DNA from: Acidithiobacillus ferrooxidans ATCC 23270
GTDB lineage: Bacteria > Pseudomonadota > Gammaproteobacteria > Acidithiobacillales > Acidithiobacillaceae
DNA: 64,000 bases
NCBI RefSeq assembly: GCF_000021485.1
Contig: NC_011761.1
Coordinates: 1,518,001-1,582,000 of the forward strand
Direction of reading: 5' to 3'
Position numbers and translations under genes: made by a program. The notes beneath the pieces were generated by a model that searched no databases, had not been told where the DNA came from, and saw only the letters and a program-made list of their open reading frames with translations. Shown piece after piece: positions 47,404 to 56,812 of this stretch; the stretch's first letter is position 1; each line of letters opens with the position of its first letter.

Positions 47404-48831
47404 TCAATGGATGGCGGGTTGTTCCAGGCGGATGATTTCCAGTCGGTTGGTACCGCCGGGGTGGCCCTGGCTTGGACCCTGGGTAAGGAGAATGAGGCCC
47501 TTCTCGATGCCGTGGGTCACCAGCCAGCGGCGGACGGCCTGTTCCCAGCCCTGATCGGGGCTCGGCATGGCTACCGCATGCACGCCGTAATGAAAGCACA
47601 GGCGCTGGCAAGTGCGGTCCTGCGGGCTGATAGCCAGTATCCACGGGACCAGCCGGAAGCGTGCGATGCGGGCCGCGGTGGTACCCGTTTCGGTGGGGGT
47701 GACGATAAACAGTGGATTCAGATGCTCGGCGGCGGTGCGCACATCCCAGGCGATGACCGATTCCACACTGGGCGCGTCGTGCAGGGTTTCTGCACTGAGC
47801 GGGCTCAGCTCGGATCGGGATTTTTCGGTGATGCGGGCGATTTCGGCCAGCATTTTCACTGCATCCACCGGATAATCGCCCATGGCGGATTCTTCGGAGA
47901 GCATGACACAGTCGGTACCGTCGAGGATGGCATTGGCGACGTCGGTGACCTCCGCGCGGGTGGGGCGACGATTGTGCACCATGGATTCCAGCATCTGGGT
48001 GGCGGTGATGACCGGCTTGCCTGCCGCACGGGCCTTGCGGATGAGGCGTTTCTGAATCAGCGCGATCTGCCCGATGGGCACCTCCACGCCAAGGTCACCA
48101 CGCGCCACCATGATGCCGTCGGCGGCGGCGATGATGGCATCCATGTGTTTCCAGGCCCGAGCCCTTTCGATTTTGGCGACCAGAAAGGGCTCATAACCCA
48201 AGGCCCGCGCTTCCCGGCGGGCGGTGTGCAGATCCTCCGGCGTTTCCACGAAAGAGACACTCAGCCCGTCGACGCCGGCCTCCAGCGCGAAGGCCAGCAA
48301 CTCGCGGTCGGCAGGGGTGAGGGCGCCGCCTTCCAGCGTCACCCCGGGCAGATTCACGCCCTTATGGGAGAGGAGCACGCCGCCCACCACCACCCGGCAA
48401 TGGATACCGGCAGGATCATGCTGCTCCACACGCAACTCGATGAAGCCGTCATTGAGAAATATCGTGTCCCCCTTGACCAGAGGTCGGGAAAGACGGGGCA
48501 GCTCCAGGGGAATCTGCTCCGGGGTTCCGGGTGCATCGGGGGCGAGGAGTACCTGACTGCCGCGCTTGAGGGTGACCGGGGCGGGTAGCACACCGATACG
48601 GATTTTAGGGCCGGGCAGATCGGCGAGGATGGCTACCCGCTGTCCCACCCTTTCTGCCGCAGCCCGGATACGGACTATGCGGGTGCGGTGTTCATCCGGC
48701 GTGCCGTGAGCGAGATTCAGGCGGGCCACGTTCATTCCGGCGCGGATCATCTGCTCCAGTGTTTTCGGTGCATCGGACGCCGGGCCGATGGTACAGACGA
48801 TTTTGCTGCGCTGTACTGGTAGTTTCATCAT
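47404..48831 (-). CDS. pyk: Pyruvate kinase
   Basis: The 475-residue enzyme converts PEP and ADP to pyruvate and ATP. It has [12 protein letters not shown] (about residues 8-19), the barrel motifs [22 protein letters not shown] (catalytic Lys-Ile-Glu), [12 protein letters not shown], the substrate loop TATQMLESM and [12 protein letters not shown], then a C-terminal allosteric-type domain ([20 protein letters not shown]). The first ATG at 48831 overlaps the aldolase stop (ATGA), so translation is coupled. ppsA, the opposing PEP enzyme, is in the sister operon. Confidence 0.96.
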   Translation of the reverse strand: MMKLPVQRSKIVCTIGPASDAPKTLEQMIRAGMNVARLNLAHGTPDEHRTRIVRIRAAAERVGQRVAILADLPGPKIRIGVLPAPVTLKRGSQVLLAPDAPGTPEQIPLELPRLSRPLVKGDTIFLNDGFIELRVEQHDPAGIHCRVVVGGVLLSHKGVNLPGVTLEGGALTPADRELLAFALEAGVDGLSVSFVETPEDLHTARREARALGYEPFLVAKIERARAWKHMDAIIAAADGIMVARGDLGVEVPIGQIALIQKRLIRKARAAGKPVITATQMLESMVHNRRPTRAEVTDVANAILDGTDCVMLSEESAMGDYPVDAVKMLAEIARITEKSRSELSPLSAETLHDAPSVESVIAWDVRTAAEHLNPLFIVTPTETGTTAARIARFRLVPWILAISPQDRTCQRLCFHYGVHAVAMPSPDQGWEQAVRRWLVTHGIEKGLILLTQGPSQGHPGGTNRLEIIRLEQPAIH

Positions 48832-49748
48832 GCGTTGGGATGCAGCAGCTTGACCGCTTCGTCGACGCCCTGATTGTGGACGACAATGGCATGGATGGCC
48901 TTGCAGAAGTTGACCGCGTCGGGCTGACTGCGCTGATGGACATTCCGGCCGGTGGCGCAGCCTTGCGTGCCACCCACATGAATCTGTTCGTAGAGGCGTT
49001 GCAGAAACTCCGGCGCATCGGTTTCGGACCCCCCCGCGCAGATGACCTGCGTGCGTCCGGCAGCGGCGACGGCTTCACCGAGGAGCGTACCGTCCATGGC
49101 ACCCGCTGCGTCGAGTGGTGGGTTGATCTTGACGAAATCCGCCCCGAGACAGGCCGCCAGACCCGCGGCGCCGGCAATGAGATGCGGGTCCTGCTCGCGT
49201 TCACCTACGGCCTTGCCGCGCGGATAGGCCCAGATGACGGCCAGCAATCCCATGGCATGGGCATCCTGAATGATGCGTGCGGCTTCGCTGAGCATGGTCG
49301 GCTCGAACTCGGAGCCAGGGTAAATGGTGTAACCCACCCCGACCACCCGGAGACCGGAGTGGCGCACAAAATCATGGACCTGCGCCATGCTCTGCCATTG
49401 CAGACTGACCGGATCACGTTGTGCCGTTTTGATCAGGTGGGTCTTGCTGTTGAGCTTGAGCAAGTAGGGCGTGTCACGGTAATCCATGCCGTAGCGGGCA
49501 ATGAGGCCCATCTGCGCGGCAAAACAGCCCACGGGTGCTTCACTGGCGATGCGGAACAGATGCTCCGGGTCGGAATCGTCCGTCGCCACGTGACCCCCGA
49601 CAAAGTCATCGTTGAGATGTTCGGCTTTCTGGTCACCCGCCATCAGAAACAGGCGTCCGCTGTCCTGGGTGGCGAGACGATAGTTTTCCGTCCAGCGCTG
49701 GGTGCTTTCGGCGGACATGCCGAGTGGTGCTTGGGCGATTTTAGGCAT
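48828..49748 (-). CDS. Class I fructose-bisphosphate aldolase (DhnA/FbaB type)
   Basis: The 306-residue protein is a DhnA-type TIM-barrel aldolase. The segment LFLMAGDQKAEHLNDD (about residues 34-49) matches the Asp-x-Lys strand, and LGADFVKINPPLD (about residues 222-234) carries the Schiff-base Lys. It should split or form fructose-1,6-bisphosphate. AGGAG precedes the ATG at 49748. It overlaps the oxidoreductase gene upstream by 8 bases and pyk downstream by 4. Confidence 0.85.
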   Translation of the reverse strand: MPKIAQAPLGMSAESTQRWTENYRLATQDSGRLFLMAGDQKAEHLNDDFVGGHVATDDSDPEHLFRIASEAPVGCFAAQMGLIARYGMDYRDTPYLLKLNSKTHLIKTAQRDPVSLQWQSMAQVHDFVRHSGLRVVGVGYTIYPGSEFEPTMLSEAARIIQDAHAMGLLAVIWAYPRGKAVGEREQDPHLIAGAAGLAACLGADFVKINPPLDAAGAMDGTLLGEAVAAAGRTQVICAGGSETDAPEFLQRLYEQIHVGGTQGCATGRNVHQRSQPDAVNFCKAIHAIVVHNQGVDEAVKLLHPNA

Positions 49749-51138
49749 GAGGATCTCCTGTAACGCAGGGATGAAGTGGTTCGTAATGGCGCCGCAGGGC
49801 GTCACCCGCAGCGGCTACCAAGGGGTGCAGGGAGGGTGTCAGACGGGGCTGGCTGCCGAATTGCATGCTGGCCAGATCGGGTGCGGAGGCATGCATCTGA
49901 ATGGCCAGGCCGATGGTGTTGACCAGTTCGCCGGTGGTGGCGCCGCCGAGAATCTGGCCGCCGAGAATCTGCAGGGAGTCGGCGGCGAAGATGATCCGGC
50001 AGTAAATCTCCGTGGTGTTGGGCATCGATGCGGGGTGATGATCAGGCAGACGGGTTTCGCCGACCAGAATGGGGAAGCCTTCCAGTTCCGCCTGACGCTC
50101 GGTAAGCCCGGCGACGCCGAAGGCCAGACCATCGATTTCGCTCGCGTAGATGCTCACCGATCCGGCGTTGTAACGGAGTTGACGCAAGCCATAGAGGTTC
50201 ATGCCGGCAATACGGCCCTCGGCCGCCGCCTGTGAGGCGATCATGGCGTGATTGGCCTTGCGGGTGAAAAAGTCCTGCTTATGGGCGCAATCCCCAACGG
50301 CAAATATATTGGGATCTTCCCGGGAACGCTGGAAGGCGTCGACCCAGATGCCGCCGGAACGACTGAGGGTCAGGCCCATGTCCCTGGCCAGGGCGACCTG
50401 GGGGCGGGTACCGATGGCGATGAGCACCGCGTCCACCGTCAGCGCCTCCTGTCCGGCGATCTGTATTTGTCCCACGCGCCTGCCGCCGGAATCGGGCAGC
50501 AGCGCCTCTACCCTGGCTCCGGTATGGATATGAACCCCATGGGCCCGCAACTGCTTCTCCACCGCCGCGCAGGCATCCGGGTCAAAGGCCGCCTGCATCA
50601 GGTGTGGCAGCATTTCGACGATGTGCACTTCAATACCGCGTTTGCGGATTTCGTCGGCAAACTCCACCCCGATGAAACCGCCACCGATAATAGCCAGTTT
50701 TTTGATCTGCGGGATGAGAGTACTGAAGAGCGTGTCCAGGTAGTCGTAATCTTTACGGATACTGAAGACCCCTTCCAGACCGGTGCCTGGAATGGGCGGG
50801 ATGAAGTTCTCGGCACCGGTGGCCAGCACCAGACGTTCCCAGTGCATGACGTTGCCATCGCTTAGGGTGGCCGTGTGTGCGACGCGGTCTATCTGTTGGA
50901 CCGTCCCGATCTGAAGCTGTCCCCCGGCCGCCAGCAGAGGCGCGCGCCCGGCCATATCCTCATCGGTGCCGCCCAGGGTGCCAAAAATGTAGGGGATACC
51001 GCAGGGAATCACTGCGTCCGTCTCCGGGCGGATCACCAGCACTTTCTTGTGTGGCGAGAACTGGGCGGCGGTGATTCCCGTCATCATGCCGGCGGGGCCA
51101 CCGCCAACAATCAGGATATCCGTTACTGTCTCGGCCAT
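49741..51138 (-). CDS. FAD/NAD(P) oxidoreductase, single-Cys type (CoA-disulfide reductase / NADH oxidase-like)
   Basis: The 465-residue protein has an FAD loop VGGGPAGMMTG (about residues 11-21), an NAD loop IIGGGFIGVEFADEIRKRG and the late FAVGDCAHKQD. Residues 43-50 are VIPCGIPY with the single Cys46 used by CoA-disulfide reductases and NADH oxidases. The CxxxxC of a true dihydrolipoamide dehydrogenase is absent. The last 130 residues form the dimer domain. It is the first gene of the aldolase-pyk-glgP operon. It could reoxidise NADH made by glycolysis, reduce a small disulfide, or serve a lipoyl or CoA partner of the neighbouring pdh operon; which one is open. Confidence 0.82.
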   Translation of the reverse strand: MAETVTDILIVGGGPAGMMTGITAAQFSPHKKVLVIRPETDAVIPCGIPYIFGTLGGTDEDMAGRAPLLAAGGQLQIGTVQQIDRVAHTATLSDGNVMHWERLVLATGAENFIPPIPGTGLEGVFSIRKDYDYLDTLFSTLIPQIKKLAIIGGGFIGVEFADEIRKRGIEVHIVEMLPHLMQAAFDPDACAAVEKQLRAHGVHIHTGARVEALLPDSGGRRVGQIQIAGQEALTVDAVLIAIGTRPQVALARDMGLTLSRSGGIWVDAFQRSREDPNIFAVGDCAHKQDFFTRKANHAMIASQAAAEGRIAGMNLYGLRQLRYNAGSVSIYASEIDGLAFGVAGLTERQAELEGFPILVGETRLPDHHPASMPNTTEIYCRIIFAADSLQILGGQILGGATTGELVNTIGLAIQMHASAPDLASMQFGSQPRLTPSLHPLVAAAGDALRRHYEPLHPCVTGDPHA

Positions 51139-51698
51139 CTGTTACTCCTCGTCGGTTGCGGTGGGAAAGGGATGCTGCGGCTGGTACATGGTCACCATCC
51201 GGATCCTCCCTGGGTGGCTTCGTCCATCAGTATAGAACAGTCGGGGATATTGAGCGCTCCTGGGAACAGGGTGACTCCGCCTTCCCGGCATGCTGCGGCG
51301 GATAATCTTGTAGTACCCATGGAGGGTTGAACGATTTTCAGCAGGACAGACGCCACGTTATGGTGAATTGGCGTAGACAATGAGCGACAGTCATAACTAA
51401 TTGTTTGGTAAAATATATATTATTGTTTTTCAGGATGGTCGTCGTGCTATGGCGACAAAACGCCGCGGCGATCCCTTTGATCACCCCCGCCAGGCTCGTG
51501 ATGAAAACTAACAAATCCATATTCTTACCATTGGTCACTCAGTATGGCACGAATACTGCATAGATAATATCGGTGGGAAAAATTCCCACGTACTACGGCG
51601 GCAAGGGACGGTTCCCCTCACCGGTTACTGAACCCCGCCGGGAAGCGGACATGCTGGCGAAAACCTTTTTGGAACCCTTTTTGGAAGAGGAGCACGTT
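51139..51698. other. Regulatory spacer between the operon and the Sel1 gene
   Basis: The two genes diverge, so both promoters must lie in these 560 bases. An AT-rich block (51400-51430) and a TATACT on the minus strand (51228-51233) are candidates for the operon promoter. The plus side has the sigma-54 site listed separately. CCCTTTTTGGAA occurs twice in tandem (about 51662-51688) close to the Sel1 ATG. No gene was seen. Confidence 0.45.
51545..51560 (+). promoter_or_regulatory. Sigma-54 (RpoN) promoter for the Sel1-repeat gene
   Basis: TGGCACGAATACTGCA matches the -24/-12 consensus TGGCAC-N5-TTGCA with the GG and GC exactly 10 bases apart and only one mismatch (C for T). Transcription would start near 51572, about 125 bases before the ATG at 51699. 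Sigma-54 promoters need an enhancer-binding activator. Confidence 0.68.
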
Positions 51699-52100
51699 AT
51701 GTACAAAGGCAAGTTTACAGCATCGATCTTGTTGGCACTTGGTCTCATGGTTCCGGTCCTGTCCCAGGCCGAAGGGACCCTGTTGGACCTCAGAAACCAG
51801 GCCGAAGATTCTCCTGCGGCCTTGCGGCAACTACAGCACCAGGCCGATAGCGGAAACAGGACTGCCGGGTATTATCTGGGGACGCTCTATGACCCCGGCT
51901 TGAAATTGGGGCATATCGAAAAGCCCGACTGGGTCCGGGCGACCTACTGGTACCAAAGGTCTGCATTGGCCAAAAGGGACCCGGTGACCTGCTATCCCAA
52001 CAAGGCGGTGGCCAAGACGGCATCCGGGATCGGGGCCTGGTGGCGCACCGAGGCGGAAGAGAATATGAACGGCGGCGATAACGACAACGGGCATTGCTAA
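51699..52100 (+). CDS. Sel1-repeat exported protein
   Basis: AGAGGAG lies before the ATG at 51699. The 133-residue protein has a signal peptide (Lys4, hydrophobic core, Ser-Gln-Ala near residue 23), then one to two Sel1-like repeats: AALRQLQHQADSGNRTAGYYLGTLY and RATYWYQRSALAKRDP, here given in parts. Sel1 repeats are helical pairs that hold protein partners, often in the periplasm. Two Cys (in PVTCYP and at the C terminus) could form a disulfide. It faces the carbon-metabolism operons convergently and ends before a strong terminator. Confidence 0.72.
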   Translation: MYKGKFTASILLALGLMVPVLSQAEGTLLDLRNQAEDSPAALRQLQHQADSGNRTAGYYLGTLYDPGLKLGHIEKPDWVRATYWYQRSALAKRDPVTCYPNKAVAKTASGIGAWWRTEAEENMNGGDNDNGHC

Positions 52101-52191
52101 AGGCCCGTTCTCCTGATGCGCCGGGAGGATGCGCGCCAATCACCCTTGTTTGCTTCGCAGGATGAATGATCTGTCTCCCATACCTCCCTTT

Positions 52192-52216
52192 GGCCCTCCT
52201 CGCGAGGGCCTTTTTT
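52192..52216 (+). terminator. Rho-independent terminator of the Sel1 gene
   Basis: GGCCCTC (52192-52198), loop CTCGC and GAGGGCC (52204-52210) form a 7-bp stem followed by six T residues. It lies just before the convergent end of pfkB. Confidence 0.9.
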
Positions 52217-52225
52217 GGGGTACCC

Positions 52226-53185
52226 TCAGATGTCGAGTACACGCGCTTCCGTTATCTGTAGCAGTTCGTCCAGATCATTATGGGAGAATATCTCGGTGCC
52301 CGGCCGGGCAGCCGTGCCGCTGCCGCAGGCGACGGCCAGGCGCAGGGCCTCTGCCGGGCTTTGGCCGTGGGCCAGCGCGGCGACGAGACCGGCGACCATG
52401 GAGTCGCCCGAGCCGACCGTCGACTTCACCTGAATGGGGGGTGCCTTGGCAAAATAGCTGCCATCGGGCCCGACCAGCAGTGCTCCGTCGCCCCCCAGGG
52501 ATACACAGACATACTGCACCCCTTCCCGCTGTATGGCGCGCGCCTCCTTCGCCACATCCTCCAGCGTGGGGAGCTCGCGCCGACGCAGGAGGGACAGCTC
52601 ATAGCTATTGGGTTTGATCAGGAAGGGGTGATGGGGAAGGGCGTGTTGCAGGAGGGCGCCATGGGCGTCGACAATGGATTGTCCGCCTCCGGCGCGGACC
52701 CGATCGACCATATCTCCATAGAAATGATCATCCACGCCAGGGGGGACGGAGCCGGTGAGTACCGCGAAACCGTCTTTGCACAGGCCCAGAAAGGTTTCCC
52801 GGACTTCGGCGAGGATAGGTTCTGAAACCCGTGGCCCGATGCCGGTGATTTCAAACTGGGTGGCGGGGTCCCCCTGCAAAATGGTGGCGTTGACGCGGGT
52901 TTCCCCCTCTACGTGCACGCAGTGGGGATCGTCCAGGTGATGTTGCAGCAGCTTCTGTAGCAGTTCGCCGATATTGCCGGCCACGACGCAGCAACTATGG
53001 GCGTAGACCAGCAGCTCCTTGAGGGCGCGGGCGACATTGATGCCGTTACCGCCGGGATCGTAGCGGGTGGATGTGGCGTGGCTCTTCTGGTCCGGGATCA
53101 GGTGCGGCACTTCGTAGGCGATGTCTACGGCCGGGTTGAGGGTGAGGGTAGCGATGGACGGGGAGCGGGTGTTGTTTTCGGTCAT
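52226..53185 (-). CDS. pfkB: PfkB-family phosphofructokinase (6-phosphofructokinase II-like)
   Basis: The 319-residue protein follows E. coli PfkB closely in pattern: TLTLNPAVDIAYEV (about residues 13-26), the substrate loop PGGNGINVARAL (about 44-55), LTGSVPPGVDDHF, KPNSYELS, VSLGGDGALLV and the catalytic STVGSGDSMVAGL (about 253-265), where the Asp is the base. It should phosphorylate fructose-6-phosphate, or fructose-1-phosphate, with ATP. Classic PfkA is not in the window. It is the last gene of the ppsA-pdh-ackA operon, overlapping the phosphotransacetylase gene by 4 bases. Confidence 0.9.
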   Translation of the reverse strand: MTENNTRSPSIATLTLNPAVDIAYEVPHLIPDQKSHATSTRYDPGGNGINVARALKELLVYAHSCCVVAGNIGELLQKLLQHHLDDPHCVHVEGETRVNATILQGDPATQFEITGIGPRVSEPILAEVRETFLGLCKDGFAVLTGSVPPGVDDHFYGDMVDRVRAGGGQSIVDAHGALLQHALPHHPFLIKPNSYELSLLRRRELPTLEDVAKEARAIQREGVQYVCVSLGGDGALLVGPDGSYFAKAPPIQVKSTVGSGDSMVAGLVAALAHGQSPAEALRLAVACGSGTAARPGTEIFSHNDLDELLQITEARVLDI

Positions 53186-54105
53186 GACCGCGCCTCCAGC
53201 CGGCGATAATGGATGAGGGCGGCCAGGGCGGCGGAAACGAGACGGGCACGGGCAGGGTCGGCACGGGAGGTGAGGATGACGGGTACCTTGGCCCCCATCA
53301 CGATCCCCGCCAGAGTCGCGCCGGCCAGATATTCCAAGTCCTTGGCGAGGATATTGCCGGACACCAGATCGGGCACCAGCAGAATATCGGCATCTCCGGC
53401 CACGGAACTCTGTATCCCCTTGATCTCCGCCGACTCTTTGGAGATGGCGTTGTCGAAGGCGAGGGGACCATCCACCAGCGCGCCGGTGATCTGCCCGCGT
53501 TCTGCCATTTTCGAGAGACAGGCGGCATCCACCGTTGAGACGATGGCGGGGTTGACCACTTCCACCGCGGAGAGAATGGCGGCTTTGGGTTGGGCAACCT
53601 CCAGAATATGCGCCAGATCAATGGCATTTTGCAGGATGGCCGCCTTGGTGCCGAGGTCGGGCGCGATATTGATGGCGGCATCGGTGATGAGCAGGAGTTT
53701 CGGGTACGTCTGGATGTCCGCAACAAAGACATGGGAAAGACGACGATCCGTGCGTAGTTTGGCGAGAATGGGGTGGAGGAAGGCATCGCTATGCAGGTGT
53801 CCTTTCATCAATGCCTTGGCCTCTCCGGCAAGCACCATTTCGACACCCTTTTCCGCCGCAGCTTCCGCACTGTCGGCGTGAATGATATGGAAGTTTGGGC
53901 AACTGCCGGAATCGTGCCCCATTTTGAGCAGCAGACTGCGAATCTGTTGTGCGTCGCCGATGAGGATGGGTTCGATGATGCTCTGACTCCTGGCTTCGCA
54001 GGCGCCACGCAATACATGCTCTTCGGCGGCGTCCACTACGGCTACGGGGATGTCGTCCAGGGGCGCGACATCGGCCAGCAACGCGTCAAAATGGGCATAG
54101 GGCAT
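53182..54105 (-). CDS. Phosphate acetyl/butyryltransferase
   Basis: The 307-residue protein is the short Pta/Ptb type: an N-terminal VAVVDAAEEHVL strand-helix, EPILIGDAQQIR, LMKGHLHSDAFLHP, and the C-terminal QSSVAGDADILLVPDLVSGNIL with the conserved Gly-Asn. It converts acetyl-CoA and phosphate to acetyl phosphate. The pairing with ackA in one operon gives a Pta-AckA route that makes ATP from acetyl-CoA. It lies 24 bases after the MFS gene. Confidence 0.87.
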   Translation of the reverse strand: MPYAHFDALLADVAPLDDIPVAVVDAAEEHVLRGACEARSQSIIEPILIGDAQQIRSLLLKMGHDSGSCPNFHIIHADSAEAAAEKGVEMVLAGEAKALMKGHLHSDAFLHPILAKLRTDRRLSHVFVADIQTYPKLLLITDAAINIAPDLGTKAAILQNAIDLAHILEVAQPKAAILSAVEVVNPAIVSTVDAACLSKMAERGQITGALVDGPLAFDNAISKESAEIKGIQSSVAGDADILLVPDLVSGNILAKDLEYLAGATLAGIVMGAKVPVILTSRADPARARLVSAALAALIHYRRLEARS

Positions 54106-54129
54106 GTCTGATCTCCTTCTCGCGATGCT

Positions 54130-55554
54130 TCATTGGGGCAGAGCCGGTCCGTGGTGTTCTTCCAGCGTCAGGCCGCGGCCCTGCACCCGGAAGTTGTAAG
54201 TGAGCACCAGACCCAACAGGCTGACCGTGCCCATCAGCAGCAGGATCACGGTAACGCCCAACGCAGACTGGATCACCGGCAGCAGAAAGACGCTGATGGT
54301 GGCGCCGATCTTGGCTACGGCGGCGGCGAACCCGGCGCTGAAGGCGCGCACCTGGGTGGGGTACATTTCCGTTGGCAGGATGAAGGTCGTCGCGTTGGGA
54401 CCCGCAGTCATGAACAGATTGAACACCATGAAGCCGCTCAGAATGAGCTGCGGATGGGCCGCGGTGCTTCCTGCCAGTTCCGTCGCAAAATAGAGCAGTC
54501 CCATCCCCAGCGTCATACCGCCAAATCCGATCATCTGCATATGAATCCGTCCCAGCCAGGGCACCATCCAGAGGGAGAGCAGCGAACCGAGGAGGAGGAA
54601 GATATCCACCTTGCCGCTGTCCAAGGCATTGCTAAGGTCTCTGCCGACAACACCGATGATACCGACGTTTTCGCCATTGCGCATGGTGCCGAGCAGGATG
54701 GTGGTGAACAGGCCGACACCATAGGTAGCCACGTCCATGAAAAACCAGGGCAAGGTCACCAGAAGGGTGCGGCGCCGATATTCCGGCGAGAACAGGGTCC
54801 GAATGCCCATATGTCGGCCGGGACGGATCTTGGCCACATGGTGGATTTTTTTGCCCAGACGCTGGGCCATGGCGTCGAGCATCGCTTTCTGTCGGGGTAC
54901 GATGCGTTCGAGGATGCGCGCGGCTTCGGCGTTATGACCGCGTCCCATGCACCAGCGCGCGCTTTCGGGCAGGGTGAGGCGGCCCAGTAGATAAGGGAGC
55001 ACCAGCAGCGCTTCCGCTGCCAGCAACCAGCGCCAGGTGTTGTCCCCGGAATGAGCGCCTTGCAAAAGAACCAGAGCAAAACCGGCACCTGCCAGCATGC
55101 CCACGGATTGCACGGCAATGGAGGCCGCCATCATGCGTCCGCGCCGTCCCTGGGGCATAAACTCCGCCAGATAACTGCTGCCCACTGGGAAATCCATACC
55201 GATACCCACACCGACCAGCAATTCGGCACCGATGAGCACCCTGGCGTCCGGAGCGAGGGCGGTCAGCAGGGCGGCGATCATGAGCAGGATCATATCCATG
55301 ACCATGACCGGCTTGCGCCCCAGGTGATCAGCCAGATGCCCACCGATCAGTGCACCCACCACCGTGCCACCCATGAGCATGGCGGCCGCGAGACCGATGC
55401 TGGTGGCGGGCATGGCAAAAATGGGGATGATGAGTGGTAACGTCACACCCAGCAGAAACATGGAGACGCCGCTGAGCAGGGTGCCGCCGGTGGATAATGC
55501 CCAGATGCGGTAATGAATGGGTAGCAGAGGACTTTCGTCGAGTATCCGGGTCAT
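54130..55554 (-). CDS. MFS transporter, sugar-porter type
   Basis: The 474-residue protein has 12 membrane segments with sugar-porter signatures: GGHLADHLGRKPVM in loop 2-3 (about residues 71-84), RRGRMMA in loop 4-5, and LPESARW at the start of the central loop, then a second-half motif around PTEMYPTQVRAFSAG. It would move a sugar or organic acid. Lying between ackA and pta suggests that a sugar is imported to feed, or acetate or another acid exported from, this pathway. I place the start at 55554, 71 bases after ackA. Confidence 0.85.
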   Translation of the reverse strand: MTRILDESPLLPIHYRIWALSTGGTLLSGVSMFLLGVTLPLIIPIFAMPATSIGLAAAMLMGGTVVGALIGGHLADHLGRKPVMVMDMILLMIAALLTALAPDARVLIGAELLVGVGIGMDFPVGSSYLAEFMPQGRRGRMMAASIAVQSVGMLAGAGFALVLLQGAHSGDNTWRWLLAAEALLVLPYLLGRLTLPESARWCMGRGHNAEAARILERIVPRQKAMLDAMAQRLGKKIHHVAKIRPGRHMGIRTLFSPEYRRRTLLVTLPWFFMDVATYGVGLFTTILLGTMRNGENVGIIGVVGRDLSNALDSGKVDIFLLLGSLLSLWMVPWLGRIHMQMIGFGGMTLGMGLLYFATELAGSTAAHPQLILSGFMVFNLFMTAGPNATTFILPTEMYPTQVRAFSAGFAAAVAKIGATISVFLLPVIQSALGVTVILLLMGTVSLLGLVLTYNFRVQGRGLTLEEHHGPALPQ

Positions 55555-55625
55555 GCTGGCGTGGTCCGGGTGTATCGGGTGTGGAAGTGCATGCTGCGTG
55601 TGGCGCTGGCGCGTTTTACGGGATT

Positions 55626-56810
55626 TCAACGATGCTGCTCCCGTGTGGGCAGGAGCCGGTGGCAATGCCGGGCGATCATCAGGTCTTCATTGGTGGGTAC
55701 GACGAGGATTTCTACTGGACTATGGGCCACTGATATGCAAGGTTCTGGGCCTTCGTTGGCGATCGGATCGATCTCCAGGCCAAGTCCCCTCAGGGGGCGG
55801 CAGATGGCCCAGCGGATCGCGGCGGCGTGTTCGCCGATGCCCCCCGTAAAGACGAGGCGGTCCAGTCCGCCCAGCACCGCCATCAGTCCCCCGATGGCCT
55901 TGCGCGCACTATAGGCAAACATCTCGATGGCCTGCGCCGCATGGGCATCGTCATTGCGCAGCCCGAGCAGGGTCTGCATGTCGCCGCTGCAGGCCGAGAT
56001 ACCCAGCAACCCGGACAAATGGTTGAGGAGCCGCTCCAGTTGTGCGGCATTATAGCCTTTTTCTTCCATGAGATAGAGCAGAACGCCAGGGTCGAGATCG
56101 CCGCTCCGCGTGCCCATCACCAGCCCCCCCGTGGGAGTGAGGCCCATGGTGGTGTCGCGGCACTGGCCGTTATGCACCGCCGCCATGCTGGCGCCGTTGC
56201 CCAGGTGAGCGATGATGGTCTTGCCGGCGGCGTGATTGGGGAGTCGGCTGACGATATATTCGTAAGAGAGGCCATGAAAGCCGTATTTACGGACACCCTC
56301 ATGCCAGAGATTGCGCGGCAGAGGCAGGCGGGCGGCCACTTCCGGGATACTCTGGTGAAAGGCCGTATCGAAGCAGGCGACCTGCGGAATGCCGGGCCAC
56401 ACCGCCTGTACGGCCTCGATGGCGGCGATTTCTGCGGGCAGGTGCAGTGGCGCAAAGCGCAGGGAGGCGCGCAGGTCACCGAGCACCTGGGTGTCCACCA
56501 GGCAGTGCGCCTGATGACGGGGGCCGCCGGAGACGATGCGATGGCCAACACCGTCCGGCGTTGCGTATCGCGCCTCGGTCAGGGCTGCGAAAACGGCTTC
56601 CAGGGCATTCTGGTGATGGGAAAGGACCAGTTGCCGGTCGGTGATCGGATCTTGTCCCCGTTGCAGCCACAAGCGTCCGATGCTCTGCCCGATGCGTTCC
56701 GCGGCGCCCTCTGCGAGCTTCTCTTCTCCTGCAGGGCCCAGCGCAAAAACGGCGAATTTGATGGAGGACGAACCGCTGTTGAGGCAGAGAATATGGCGTA
56801 TTGCCGCCAT
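55626..56810 (-). CDS. ackA: Acetate kinase
   Basis: AckA makes ATP and acetate from acetyl phosphate, or the reverse. The 394-residue protein has the N-terminal LCLNSGSSSIKFAV (about residues 8-21), GHRIVSGGP (about 90-98), the FDTAFHQSIPE motif, KYGFHGLSYEYI, HLGNGASMAAV and GGLVMGTRSGDLDPG, then FTGGIGEHAAAIR. It starts 2 bases after pdhC. Confidence 0.96.
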   Translation of the reverse strand: MAAIRHILCLNSGSSSIKFAVFALGPAGEEKLAEGAAERIGQSIGRLWLQRGQDPITDRQLVLSHHQNALEAVFAALTEARYATPDGVGHRIVSGGPRHQAHCLVDTQVLGDLRASLRFAPLHLPAEIAAIEAVQAVWPGIPQVACFDTAFHQSIPEVAARLPLPRNLWHEGVRKYGFHGLSYEYIVSRLPNHAAGKTIIAHLGNGASMAAVHNGQCRDTTMGLTPTGGLVMGTRSGDLDPGVLLYLMEEKGYNAAQLERLLNHLSGLLGISACSGDMQTLLGLRNDDAHAAQAIEMFAYSARKAIGGLMAVLGGLDRLVFTGGIGEHAAAIRWAICRPLRGLGLEIDPIANEGPEPCISVAHSPVEILVVPTNEDLMIARHCHRLLPTREQHR

Positions 56811-56812
56811 GC

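Noticed and set aside
51338-51538. Minus-strand 66-codon frame in the 51.3-kb spacer
   Set aside because: It has a hydrophobic start but no ribosome site and lies in the AT-rich promoter region; not supported as a gene.
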